DNA of 32,500 nucleotides, from contig CAUYUJ010009580.1 of the NCBI GenBank assembly GCA_963575745.1, positions 167,928 through 200,427 of the forward strand, written 5' to 3'. Of this stretch, positions 9,436 to 19,938 are shown piece after piece; positions within the stretch are counted from its first letter, which is position 1; each line of letters starts with the position of its first letter. The notes beneath the pieces were generated by a model that was given only the letters and a program-made list of their open reading frames with translations, had not been told where the DNA came from and ran no database searches. The position numbers and the translations under genes were made by a program. This stretch comes from Prorocentrum cordatum (taxonomy: Eukaryota > Sar > Dinophyceae > Prorocentrales > Prorocentraceae).

Positions 9436-10048
9436 GAGCTACGGTGCGATTCGTGTGATTTTATGATGCGCGGTGCTAAAATTCTTAAAAACCCAATGAT
9501 TTTTGGAGATTTCGGCGTGCGCGCGCGAAGAAAAAACGAATGTGTCCCGCATGGTATTATTTGACAGGGATGATGGCCCTGGCAGGTGCGCAAACGTTGT
9601 CGCAGAAGTTCGAAAAAGTTGCTCGCAAAAGCCCGTTTGACAGAATTGTTTAAAAAGTGTTGGTTTTCCTACGAATCCGCAAGAGCGCGCGGAAGAACAT
9701 TTTGACAATTTTTTCTTAAAAAACCATTGGGTTTTTGATGTTTTTATGTTAAAATCGCTACGAAACCTAAGGTTTTGGAAGGATTTCGTCTTGCGCGCAC
9801 GAATGTCCACTTTACCTTATTTTTTGCAAGGGATTCTTGCAATTTGATCAAGTAAGAACAAGAATTTTCATTTTATAGTGTTTTTTGCAAGGGAAAACGG
9901 AGTACAACAAAACAACCGGATCCGGTAATAATTCACTTTTCTGAAGCTTTCGCTAAAAAATGATGAAAATGTAGCTGCGGCCTAGGTTTTGGAGGGGGGT
10001 CGCGCACCAGGGGTCCCAACAATAATTATTCTTTAGAAGTAATAATGT
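9436..10048. other. AT-rich segment, no gene recognised
   Basis: Markedly more AT-rich than its surroundings, with two imperfect internal copies of a TTTCG(G/T)C(G/T)TGCGCGC...CGAATGT motif (about 9510-9545 and 9784-9812), each preceded by an ACCCAATGATTTTT/ACCATTGGGTTTTT-like word. It ends in a CTAGGTTTTGGAGGGG stretch and the GGGTCCCAACAATAATTATT box that closes modules elsewhere, so it may be the interior of a further, diverged module. No convincing ORF. Confidence 0.45.
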
Positions 10049-10134
10049 TCAACAACCACAACGACGACGACGACAACGCCGACAACAACAGCGACAGTAA
10101 CACTAACACCAACAATAACAGCAACAACAACAAA
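10049..10134. repeat. interrupted CAA/CGA/AAC microsatellite
   Basis: Mixed CAA, CGA and AAC trinucleotides immediately before the left cassette of module C. Confidence 0.88.
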
Positions 10135-11814
10135 CATCAGTGTAAGACTGTTCGCTATCTGCTCGAGTGTCATTCGACGCGTATTTCTCAAACCCTCGAT
10201 ACCCGCCCTCTTTGTCTTCGATCGTACACCTCTGGGGGGATACTTCTTTCTTCCCTGCAGGCCGGGCCCCAGCAAGCGGCGGGGCGGCCGCGGACCGTTG
10301 GCCTGGCCAGCGGCAGCGCTGATCGGCGGCACCCCGACCCCAAGAGGGACGGAGAGGGGACCGACCACGACGACGACGACGACGCCGACGACGACGCTGG
10401 CGACGAGGACGACGACGACGAGCGAAAGCGAGAGCGAGAGCAAGAGCGACAGCGGGGCCATGAAGGGCAGGAAGGGGGCCACGAAGGGCGACAGCGGGAC
10501 CACGAAGGGCATGCGTATGGGGCCACGACGGGCGCGAACGAGCGTGGGGCCACGAAGAGCAGATAATGCGGGGCCACAGAAGGCAACGACGGGGACACTG
10601 AGGGTAGAAACGGGGCCACGTAGGACAGCGAGGGGGCCACTAAGGGCGACAGCGGGGCCACGAAGGGCATCATATGGGGCCACGACGGGCGCGAACGAGC
10701 GGGGGCCACGAAGGGCATACGTATATTGGGCCGCAGAAGGCAACGACGGGGCCACTAAGGGCAGTAACGGGGCCACGAATGGCAGCGAGGGTGCCACGAA
10801 TGGCAGCAGCGGGGGCACGAGGCTCATGCGTATGGGGGCCGCGACGGGCGCGAACGAGCTGGGGCCACGAAGGGCATAGATGCATGGGTCCACGACGGGC
10901 AGCGAGGGGGCCACGAAGGGCTGCAACGGGGCCACGAAGGGCAGCGAGGGGGCCACGAGGGGCGGCAACGGGGCCACGAAGAGCAACGAGGGGGCCACGA
11001 AGGGCTGCAACGGGGCCACGAAGGGCAGGGCCACGAGGGTGCCACGAAGGGCTGCAACGGTGCCACGAATGGCAGCGAGGAGACCGCGAAGGGGTGGAAC
11101 GGGGCCACGAAGGGCAGCGAGGGGACCACGAGGGGCTGCAACGGGACCACGAAGGGCAGCGAGAGGGCCACGAAGGGCTGCAACGGGGACACGAAGAGCA
11201 ACGAGGGGGCCACCAAGGGCAGCGAGGGGGCCACGAAGGGCCGCAACGGGGCCACGAAGGGCTGCAACGGGGTCACGAAGGGCAGCGAGGGGGTCACGAA
11301 AGGCTGCAACAGGGCCACGAAGGGCAGCAAGGGAGCGACGCGAAGGTGCAATGGGTCCACGAAGGGCAGCGAGGGGGCAACGAAGGGCTGCAACGGGGCC
11401 ACGAAGGGCAGCGAAATCCTGATTCCTAAATAAGCTGTGAGGGAATCCTAAGCGTGAGCGCGACTCCTGAGTGCCTGAGTGTCCGGAGCGTGGCGCTTGA
11501 GTAAATTGCGGGGAATTACAACTCAAGCGCGCGATTATTTTGCACATTGCAAGGAGGCCCCTAGCGAGACCGCGACTCCAGAGCGCCGAGAGAGCGATTC
11601 CAGAATAAATTGCAAGGAGGTCCCAAGCGAGAGCGCGAAGTCTAAGGCGGGAACCGTTGTTAATGTAATCCGGGGGCCAACAAAACCGTTTGAGCCCCAT
11701 GACTTTCCCTGATAAAAGCAGGGTGCGAGCCCTGGGGGAAACACTTCAATTGAAAAACACGATGGCCACCGGAGAGGGGGCATCAATAATAATTGGACTT
11801 CAGCATTGAGAGGT
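10135..11814 (+). repeat. composite repeat module C (A-type)
   Basis: The left cassette (10139-10450) is very close to that of module B over the GCAAGCGGCGGGGCGGCCGC and GCGCTGATCGGCGGC parts, with a longer (GAC)n stretch at 10370-10420. The 21/42-bp array runs 10450-11412, with scattered GCATACGTAT/GCATGCGTAT variants. Tail units run 11413-11655 and the right box about 11660-11814 (TGTAATCCGGGGGCCAACAA ... GGCATCAATAATAATTGGAC). Long ORFs here (for example 10033-11700 minus) follow the array period and are not taken as genes. Confidence 0.8.
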
Positions 11815-11979
11815 CGACCACAACCACAACCTCATCATCAACAACGACGACAACAACAACAATGACAACACCAACAGCAACAACAACAACAACAACACCA
11901 GCAACAACAACAACAACAGCAACAGTAACAGCAACAGCAACAACAAACAAAACAAAACAAAACAAAACAAGCCAAACAA
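11815..11979. repeat. CAA/AAAC microsatellite
   Basis: CAA trinucleotides passing into an (AAAAC)n stretch at about 11945-11970. This is the last CAA-type tract of the module series. Confidence 0.92.
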
Positions 11980-12174
11980 CTTCGTACAGAAGACAGTGCC
12001 GTGGAGAAACCAAAAAGATACCGATACCGCTACTCCCCAGACCTCTCTTGGGGTGCGTTCTGACAAGGTTTTCGCCTGAATCCAGCGGTGGCGACGCGGG
12101 CCTCCCAGGAGGCCCAGAAAGGGAGAACACGATAGAAGGGTAGCGGTGTGGGTATATTGTCTCCTTTGGGGAAA

Positions 12175-12410
12175 CGAACTCTATACACCGACGCTTTCTC
12201 TGGCCCTGCACTGAAATTTCCAAAGAAAAGCAGATCCTGGTGTATGCGGGATCCTGGTGTGTACATTCTGGTTGCCCCCTCAAGAAACGGAACAAAAAGT
12301 ATACGCCACACAACCCCGACGTCGTGCCCGACCCTCAACCAAAAAAAGTCCGGGCATTGAAAAACAGCCCGCCACTGGTAATGTATATGCTCCAGTGTCC
12401 GACCTTCTTC
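12175..12410. repeat. dispersed repeat family R, copy 1
   Basis: From CTATACACCGACGCTTTCTC to ATGCTCCAGTGTCCGA this segment aligns along its length with 28366-28580 on the same strand, at roughly three identical bases in four by eye and with a few indels. Shared words include GATCCTGGTGTAT, CCCCGACGTCG and ACAGCCCGCCA. The minus-strand frames also align (LEH(I/L)H, WRAV(F/L)Q, DVGV, GAT, YTPGS), but the DNA similarity may be enough to explain this. Neighbouring bases 11980-12174 hold nothing I recognise. Confidence 0.65.
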
Positions 12411-13050
12411 TTCCGACGTACAGAAGATATTGTCAACGTTTTCTTCTTCGGCGTTTCGACATTGGACGGGAGGGGGGGTCTGGCTCTGGACATCTGCTTG
12501 ATGCGTGCGTTTGCAGCAATGCGTCCATGAGGGAGGCTCCACCTGCTCGAGACAGGGGCCAAAAGCAGCCAAGATCTACTCCATGGGGGGGAAGGGGGGG
12601 GCGAGGGCCCGCGCCGATCGGCAAAACTACAAAACGATCACGGTGTCATGCCCTCGGCACCGACACGAAGCCAAGAGCAGCAGCGGTCTTCGGGTCGGCG
12701 GCCTGGGCCGAAGGGGAAGGGTGCAAGATCACCCTTGGGAAGGTGACCCACCCTTATTGTGCGGGTTGACTGCATGCTCCAGCTTTCGAGTATATTCTCC
12801 TGACGTACAGTGGACATTGTTCGGGCGCTGGCAGGACTGGGTTTAGTGCGACCTGGTTTATTGATGTGTAGCGGGGGGCGCCCCCCCCCCGCCCCAGTCC
12901 ACTAACCAGAACTGCCGCCACCCGGAAAAAACGCCAGCTATACGGCAGACCTGGCATAGTAACTCCAGCCCCTCTTTTGGATCTCGGGGCCCAATCACTT
13001 ACTGGCTCCCCCTAACCAAGGTCCTGGCCATACCCGACGTGCAGTGGACA
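12411..13050. repeat. spacer with short internal duplications
   Basis: Three pieces ending in a GACGT(A/G)CAG word are related: 12390-12432 (TGCTCCAGTGTCCGACC ... CGACGTACAGAAGATATTGT), 12776-12825 (TGCTCCAGCTTTCGAG ... TGACGTACAGTGGACATTGT) and 13032-13050 (CCGACGTGCAGTGGACATC). The segment 12650-12712 is duplicated at 13184-13248 (CCCTCGGC(A/C)CCGAC, AAGCCAA, CAGCAGCGGTC, TCGGCGGCC). At 12873-12886 there is a 14-bp GGGGGGCGCCCCCC palindrome. No gene is supported. Confidence 0.55.
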
Positions 13051-13180
13051 TCTCCTCCTCCTCCTCCTCCTCATCCTCCTCCTCCTCCTCCTCCTCCTCC
13101 TCCTCCTCCTTTCCCTCCTCCTCCTTTCCCTCCTCCTCCTCCTCCTCCTCCTCCTCCTCCTCCTCCTCCTCCTCCTCCTC
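13051..13180. repeat. (CTC)n polypyrimidine tract
   Basis: About 130 bp of CTC with very few interruptions (TTCC at ~13111 and ~13127). Confidence 0.97.
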
Positions 13181-13406
13181 GTGCCCTCGGCCCCGACGTG
13201 AAGCCAAAAGGGCAGCAGCGGTCCTCCGCTCGGCGGCCCAGGCCCCGCGGGCAGCGGCTCCCGCCAGGCGCGGCCAGCGCGGGCCTGCGGTGCGCGGGGC
13301 GCCGTGGCGCGGGCCTGCGCGCTGCGCGTGGCGGCGCGGGCCTGCAGCGCCCGTGGTCGCAGCTGTTTGGCACGTTTGCTCCCGGCGTGCCGCCCGGTTG
13401 CGGTTT
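13181..13406. other. GC-rich core between inverted CTC and GAG tracts
   Basis: Very GC-rich, with three spaced copies of GCGCGGGCCTGC (about 13275, 13308 and 13336). Its left 65 bp duplicates 12650-12712. Reading frames through it are open on both strands, as expected of such composition. I recognise no protein. Confidence 0.5.
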
Positions 13407-13728
13407 GAAGGAGGAGGGGGAGGGGGAGGGGGAGGAGGAGGAGGAGGAGGAGGAGGAGGAGGAGGAGGAGGAGGAGGAGGACGAGGAGGAGGAGGAGGAG
13501 AGGAGGAGAAGAAGAAGAACGAGGAGGAGAAGGATGAAAAAGAGGAGAATGAGGAGAAGGAAGAGGAGGAGGAGGAGGAGGAGGAGGAGGAGGAAGAGAA
13601 GGAGGGGGAGGAGGAGGAAAAGGAGGAGGAGGAGGAAGAGGGGAGGAGGACGAGGGAGAGGAGGAGGAGGAGAAGGAGGAGGAGGAGGAGGAGGAGGAGG
13701 GGGAGGAAAAGGAGGAGGACGAGAAGGA
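13407..13728. repeat. (GAG)n polypurine tract
   Basis: About 320 bp of almost pure purine on the plus strand (GAG with AAG, GAA and GGG variants), the inverse of the CTC tract at 13051-13180. Confidence 0.96.
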
Positions 13729-14060
13729 CAAAAGAACAAACGACAATGACGGTTGGGAACGACTCTGAGCAAGCCAAGCCAGAAGACTATCCAGTAGAGC
13801 ATCTGGGTTCTTCCGTAATGTTGTGAGCGCAGGCCTTATTGAAGGATCTGCTCAGGAGGACCCAAATGGCCCGCAGGAGCTAGGTGATCTAGGGATCCGG
13901 AGGAGGAGGTTGTACGGCATGGCATGGGATTGCGCGAAACGCGGGGCCCGGCCCCAGCTATCCGAGCTCGGTTTCCGACTCGCACTCTTCAGCGCTATCG
14001 TTCTCGCCTCGCTCCACGGACTGGCGGCCGAGGCCGCCGACTTGCTCGAGCCCCCACACG
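13729..14060. other. non-repetitive island, no recognised gene
   Basis: Sequence of ordinary complexity between purine tracts. A plus-strand ORF (13823-14248) has about 80 non-repetitive codons, including a short hydrophobic stretch (LALFSAIVLASLHGLAAEAA), before running into Arg/Gly repeats. The minus strand is also open. I have no family match and cannot say that it is coding. Confidence 0.3.
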
Positions 14061-14214
14061 GGAGGAAGAGGAGGAGGAGGAGGAGAAGGAGGAGAAGGAG
14101 GAAGAGGGGGGAGAGGAAAGGAGGAGGAGGAGGAGGAAGAGGAGGAGGAGGAGGAGAAAGAGGAGGAGAAAGAGGAGGAGGAGGAGGACGACGAAGAGGA
14201 GGAGAAGAAGGAGG
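14061..14214. repeat. (GAG)n polypurine tract
   Basis: GAG/AAG purine-only run of about 150 bp, followed by a 130-bp non-repetitive spacer (14215-14350) in which I see nothing. Confidence 0.95.
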
Positions 14215-14350
14215 ATTTGAGGATAGCCACGTTCGGAGGACACGGTAGCCCGATGGTGCGAAAGGCCTGGACCTGTGGTCCAGACCGCATTGGGCGAGGT
14301 CGTTCTGGGCCAGGAACCTGCCAGGGTCGCAGGGAGGCCGCACGGGCAAC

Positions 14351-14388
14351 AGGAGGAGGAGGAGGAGGAGGAGGAGGAGGAGGAGGAG
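14351..14388. repeat. (GGA)n tract at the 3' side of element 2
   Basis: About 12 GGA units. On the minus strand it is a (TCC)n run lying some 95 bp beyond the ORF2 stop of element 2, so it may be that element's simple-repeat 3' tail. Confidence 0.8.
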
Positions 14389-14483
14389 TGAAGGTACCCT
14401 GTAAGAGACGAGAAGAGGGCAAGCGGGCACGAAGCGAGACGAGGGCAAATAGTGATCGTCCGCAGCGCCCGTCGCTAGCTCTC

Positions 14484-17400
14484 TCACCTATAGAGTGGTG
14501 TTTTGGCAGCCCGGCTCGCTGCGGTCATCGCCGCAGGGCATGAGCTCGGGTCGGCGTGATGCTTCATGTTGTGATAGATGTGAAACGCTAGCGTGATGCG
14601 CTCGACCGTCGAAGGCAACGAAAGCGGATTCTGATTCGCGGGCGGGTACGCCGCTGCGGGCCCAAGGCCCCAGGCAGCAAGCGTCGAACTGAGGGGGGGG
14701 GGAGGATCAGGGGACCAGAGGAGGCTCGAAAGCGAGGGACAGGTGAGGTAGTGGGGATATGAATCTGGCTGGCTCCCGCACCCGAAAACGCATTGTTTTG
14801 GGGCGAGCACGTGCATGCGGCCAGCGGTAGTCCAGCCACCGCTGAGTGTCTTAAATGTGGCCCAGCGCCAGCTGGGGCGCACCGTTTTGAGCGATTCCGT
14901 GAGCGCTCACCAGCGATTATGTAGCTCTCCCGGCGCCATCGGCGCCTGGAGGTCCCAGGCCGAGATGCGTTTGAGCAGAGTGACTGTAAACGGCGATGCG
15001 AAAGCTTGCTCTGCAAGCATGCATGCAAACGGGCGCTGGCATTTCGGGCGGCGCGGCGGGACGGCAGCTGCGGCCTCGCGCAGTTCGAGGCGGGCGGTGC
15101 GCACAGCGGCTGAGGCAGCTTGGCGGGCGAACAGCTTCTGAGGCTGGGCTCCGAAGAGGGAGCGATAGTACTGTACGATGGACTGCTGAGACGGTCAGAA
15201 AGCGGGCGACCACGCGCGAGCCTGCCAGAAAGGCGCGTTCTGAAGGGAGGCTTCCTCCCATGATGCGTCGGCGAGGCGATCGGCAAACGGCCCCCAGTCA
15301 CCCGCGAGAGTGACGGCAGCAGAGCGTGCAGCGGCAGCAACAGATGTGACCTGAGCGGACTGTGGGACAGGCGGTGGGCCCCACCACGCCACGGCAATGA
15401 AATCAACCTTGCGAAGAGCGTTCGGCGGCAGGCCAAGCGTCTCATGGAAAACATACTGTTCACGGCGGGCGATCAACGGCTGAAGCGGAAAGAACTGGGC
15501 GACATAGCTGAGCGTGGACAGCACTGAGGTATTATAAAGACGAGCTGTGGCGCCACAGCCACCCTGCACTAGTTGTAGAAGATTTCCCCGGTGCCACCAT
15601 TTCTGCCCCGGCGCGAGCCACTGCGAAGCCAGCGAGGCCTCGGGGCCGAGGAACGTGCCGAGGTATTTGGCGCAGCCCGCAACAGAGAAACCACCCCCAC
15701 GAGGTCCGCGCTCGGCCAAAAGGGTCTCGGTTTGGGCAATGGTGCCTGGGGTCGCCGCGGCCCAGGGCGGAACGATGAAACACTTGCGAGGCTTAAGCGA
15801 GAGCAGAAGCTCCGCGGCTGCAGCAGAGGGCTCAGATGCGCGGCGCAACGTGTCGAAGGAGCACGTCAGCAGCCCGATGTCGTCCGCGCAGGCGCCGAGG
15901 TAGCCAGCGTCCAGATTCGGCGCGCCGTCGTGGTGCTCCACAAACGTGGCGAGGTGGCGGATGAGCAGGTCCATGGCGATGGCCCAGGCCGAGCCCGAAG
16001 CAGGACAGCCCTGCGCAACTCCAGGCTCTACGGCAAATGTGGCGTGCCTGATGCCATCGATTTTGACGTAGCTGTTCGGCGCAAAGTACTGCGCGCGGAA
16101 GAAATTCACATGGCCAGTCGGGATTCCCGAAGTGCCCCAGCGCGGCGAAGAGCCAAACCCGCCCCAGCGACGGGAAGGCGGCTGAGAAGTCGAATATCGC
16201 GAAGACGGGCTTGGATTGAAAGGCCCCAGGAAGTAGACCTGCGCGCCGCATCTCAGAGTCGAAGCGAACAACGTGCTTAGTGAAGTTGCGCTTCTGCACG
16301 AAGCCCTGTTGTGCTATGTGGGTGCGCTCTGTCATTGCGCCCTTGCTGAGGTAGTTGACTGCCCCAGCGATAGCCTTTGTCAGTGTTCTTCAGCGAGAGC
16401 GGCCGGGTGTCTTCGGGAGCTCGGTCTGTCGCGAATTCGCCAACGGCGTTGTCGCCCTTCGGCGGGAAGGCGAAGTCGGAATAACGGCGCGGATGTAGCA
16501 CTGGCCAGAGCAGAGGAGGAAGGACACGCCCTCCAGGAGGGCAAGCGAGGCATCGCGCTCGAGCCAGGCGGAGCACGGCAAGCAGTCGGGGCCTGGTGCT
16601 GACAGCGAAGCGCGCTGCAGGAAGGCCTTGATCCGCGGCTTTGCGGGGGCCCCAACGCCCAGGATCTCGCCCATCAGCACGCGTGCGTGGACGCAGTTGG
16701 CGACCTTGGTCTCGTCGACGGGCTTGGCGGCGAAGACGGGCTGCCAGCGGTCGCGCGTGGCGGTGACCATCGAGCCACTCTCTTTTTTTTTTTTCTCTCT
16801 CTCTCTCTCTCTCTCGCTCTCTCTATGTTTTCTCTCTCTCTCTCTCTCGCTATATTGGGGCCGTCTGGGCCCGTGACTTTGATTCCCTGTAAGGCGAAAC
16901 GGCGCTTCCAGGGAGACCATAGGAGAGCCCGGCGCTGGGCGGCCCGAAGGACCTCACGGAGTTTCTAGGGAGCCAGGGCGCCAGCGCGCCCCTGAGGGCG
17001 CCGCGCGGCCTGCTGCGCGAGAGAGAGTTGCCGCGCCTCGAAGTCGCGGTCCAGCTGCGAAGCGAGGCTGGCGAAGACGGCAGGCTCGGTCATCGCGATG
17101 ATGCCTTCGGAGATGTCAACGAACTTGGCGCCGAGCTCGGTCGCGGAGGCAACTCTTCGGCCCAGCTGGAAGTCTCGGCGCCAAACGGCTCGCGAGATGG
17201 AGCGCATCGCGTAGACCCTGCCGGCCAGGAAGCCTGTCCTGTCGGCATCGCCAGTTGCACGGCGGACCCAACCGTCGCGAACCAGCTGGGCGGCCTCTGT
17301 CACGAGGCGCTCCCGGGTGCGCCAGCGGCTGTCCAGCGAGACGTAGTCGAAGCTGGTGGCGCCCAGGAGCTCCCGGATGTAAATGGCGCAATTCGGGTCG

Positions 17401-18306
17401 TTGAAGATCGAGGGGTGGATGGCCTATTCGTCCTTCGGGGTGCGCGGCTTGGTGCCGATGGAGAAAGTGATGATAGCGTGGTCGCTCAGGTGATCGTCCG
17501 AGAGCAACGCGGCGTCGTGCGCCGCGCTCGCGTGGATCGAGAGCTCCTGGGTGGCGTGCGAGGGCAGGCTGATGAAAATGCGGTCGAAGGTCGCGGCGGT
17601 GAAGTCCGAGAAGTTGAAGCGCGCGGGGAGCTCGGTCTCGATCTCAAAAATGGAGTCGAAGAGGGGCTCCCAGAAGGGCTGCTGCTGGCGCATGCTGTTG
17701 TTCAGCGCAAGCCTGGCGCGCTGCGGCTGCGGCTGCAGGAAGCTCCTCGGCGGGCGGCTGGCAACGTTGAAGTCCCCAGCCGCGATGAAGGTGCGCATGC
17801 GGTAGTTAGCTTCCGCCCAAGTGCGACGCAGCTTCCAGGCCTGCTGGACCTTGCGGCGGTCGGCATCGGCGGTCTTGTGATTATGCACATTCAAAAGGAC
17901 CAAGGTGGCGCGCGTGGCGGCGCGCGCGACTGCCACCAGCTGGACGCGACCAGGAACGAGTTCTCCATGAGCGAATAGCGGGAGCTGGTTCGGCTGCAGC
18001 TACTCGAGCTCCATCGGGGTAAACCAGGGGATAGGCGTGGCGACGCCGCCCGCGGCATTCGGGCTGTCGCGGTCGTCGTGCGAGAAGTCAGAGAAGAAGC
18101 GCTTGCATGGGGCACGGCTGCGCGTCGACCCAGGTGCGGAGCAAAGCCTCCGAGCCGTGGGCCCCCTGCCGCGTGATGACGCACTTGCGCTTCAAATACT
18201 TCGCAAGGGCGGTATGCGTGCGACGGCGGCGCTTGCTCTTGTAGCACATGAGGGCTCTGGCGTCCCGCGTGGCGATAGTGGTCGGCTCGGTGGCGTCGTC
18301 AACCAT
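14484..18306 (-). pseudogene. element 2 ORF2: EEP endonuclease + reverse transcriptase, broken
   Basis: EEP domain (18300-17424): VITRQGAHG where the family has QE, AGGVAT, FIAAGDFNVA, TFDRIFIS and LSDHAIITF. The EEP of LINEs nicks target DNA. A TAG at 17426-17424 is followed in frame by AIHPSIFNDPNCAIY, the usual link to the RT. RT motifs are DFAFPPKG and RPLSLKNTD (16400-16490), motif A AIFDFSAAFPSL (~16190), motif B GVAQGCPASG (~16010) and motif C ACADDIGLL (~15885), so both catalytic Asp sites are kept. A C-terminal CVFGCGSQPDSYPHYLTC zinc motif (C-x3-C-x8-H-x3-C) lies near 14770. Damage: the EEP Glu is Gly (QG), frameshifts near 18115, 16800, 16490, 16372 and 16160, and stops at 18000, 17424, 16965, 15195 and 14907. 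No RNase H domain was seen. Confidence 0.8.
16779..16850. repeat. TC/T microsatellite inside element 2 ORF2
   Basis: Poly-T (12 nt) plus (CT)n on the plus strand. On the coding strand it gives Arg-Glu and Lys runs between GPDGPNI and SMVTATRDRW, the linker before the RT fingers, and shifts the frame. Confidence 0.93.
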
Positions 18307-18353
18307 CCGCGGAGCCTAGCGGTGGTTAGGAAAGCCACGTGGCCGTCTCCGCG

Positions 18354-19657
18354 TCAGAAAAGAGCGCCTGGAAGGACGATGATGTTGCCGCGATCGATGA
18401 TCTGGAACTGCGGGTGGTCGGCGGCCTGGCCGTTCCACTGGATAATGGACGGATCGGCTTGGCCTCTGACAATGATTTTGGCAATGGGCATTGAGCCAGC
18501 ATGTCTTTCGAGTTTGTTCCTGAACGCTCTCCATCTCGTTCTTGGGCATCGTTGCTGCGTGAGCTGGAGCAGTTTCTTTGTTTGAACTTCGGCACGGATC
18601 TGCTTGGGCGACTTGTCGGGAATGAGGTGTATGTCGCAGTGCTGCCCAGGACGTCTGCCGATGAAAACCTGTTCCGCTGTCCAGCGGCGTCGCGGAGGGC
18701 ACGTGATAAGGCAAGGGCGCGAGACACTGCAACAGCTTTATCTCCTTTGACGTGTAGCATGAAGCGGCAAGCAGGTTCGCCGCCGAGAAGTTCGACATGG
18801 CTTGACTGCAAGTTGACAGCGGCGATCCACTCCTGGAGGTCGTTGAGCAGCAGGTCTGGCGCGATGAGGCGTTGGCTTCCGATATTGAAGAGCGTCGGGT
18901 CGGGCCGCCTGTCCCATTCGGCAAGGCGGCTGAGGTTGGCGATCGGCGTCTGGGCTTCGGCGAGGGCGAGCGCGTCGCGCATCTGGTCGATATGTTGCCA
19001 CGTGCGTTGATGTTCAGCAGCTTGGCGGTCCTGTTCTCTGCGAGTGCGGGCAACTTCGTCGTGTAGAGCGTCAACTCTGCGTTCGGTAGCGGTGCCTTGT
19101 TGTTAAACGAGATGACTGAAACTTCCACGCGTTTCAGAGAGTAACTGGTCGGCTCGAGCTTGAAAACGGGAGGCGGGTGTAGCGACTTGTCGTTGCATAA
19201 GTTCACGAAGGGCGACGTCAAGATCTTCAGGACTTCCAGGAAGCGGTTTATTTCGCTCAGCAGGTGTAGGATGCTGCCGTGGACAAGGTGCGGCGGGCAC
19301 AGGAGCTCGGGCGGCTTGTGCGGCGGCTGCGGCGGGAAGTTTTTGAGATGGAAAGGTCGGTGCCAGCTCGATGTCACGCGCGAGCTGTGAGCCGAACCTG
19401 CTGTTGGCCCAGGGGTCGGCGGCTCCCAGGAGCGGGGCAGCAGGAGGCTGACCAGGCGGTGACATATCTTCATCTCCGAGATGTTCACGAGCTGCACGTC
19501 GACCGGCACGGCGATGCTCTTCACGACGGGGTTGGCGGTTGTCACAACGTTCGGGTCGGCGAGGCTCGTCACGGCGATGCTGGCGGTTTTCGCGTCTGCT
19601 GCGGGACGTGGAACCGTTCAATGGGGACTGGCTTCGGTCTGAGGAGGCGGCCGACAT
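18354..19657 (-). pseudogene. element 2 ORF1 (coiled-coil protein), broken
   Basis: It starts at ATG 19657 and runs to the TAA at 19105-19103. The same frame continues without other damage (…SFSHLV, stop, QQGTATERRVDALHDEVART…) to about 18690, where the frame must shift by one base to continue (GRRPGQHCDIHLIPDKSPKQ…) to the TGA at 18356-18354. The N-terminal ~90 residues are rich in Arg, Pro and Ala. The middle is a likely coiled coil (DEVARTRREQDRQAAEHQR). The last third (about 18350-18990) looks folded and may be a nucleic-acid-binding domain. ORF1 proteins of LINEs usually bind the element RNA. I assign this role by position only. Confidence 0.65.
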
Positions 19658-19938
19658 GATGTCGAAGTACAGACAGGACGGGGCGGGACGCTGTTCAGAA
19701 CTTTGCCACCTGCCAGGTCCACATCGATATCACTGCGTGCTTCAGTGACACTCGCTGAACGGCTCGGAGCAGAGCTCGACGACCGAATATGGATGATACG
19801 GATCGCCGCCTGCCAGGCCAGTAAGATGAGCAGGAAAGCGTTTGGGCCGCTGCAAGCCCCTGGATGTGGCAGCGAGCGGAAAGCCGAGGCCAGTGGGAAC
19901 CTGCCCCGTGGAGGCAGTGAAAAGAACACCATCTTGGT

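Noticed and set aside
13012-13826. Long Glu-, Arg- or Ser/Pro-rich ORFs at 13.0-13.8 kb.
   Set aside because: They follow the CTC and GAG tracts in every frame. No non-repetitive domain is attached.
14484-19657. All in-frame stops of element 2 can be derived from CAA, CAG or CGA by C-to-T change, hinting at deamination or RIP-like mutation.
   Set aside because: Every stop codon has such a precursor, so the observation carries no information without a family consensus.
14484-19657. Stop codon reassignment, because the frame continues cleanly after TAA, TAG and TGA.
   Set aside because: All three stops occur along with several frameshifts and a lost catalytic Glu, so decay is the simpler reading. 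Element 1 ORFs use ordinary stops.
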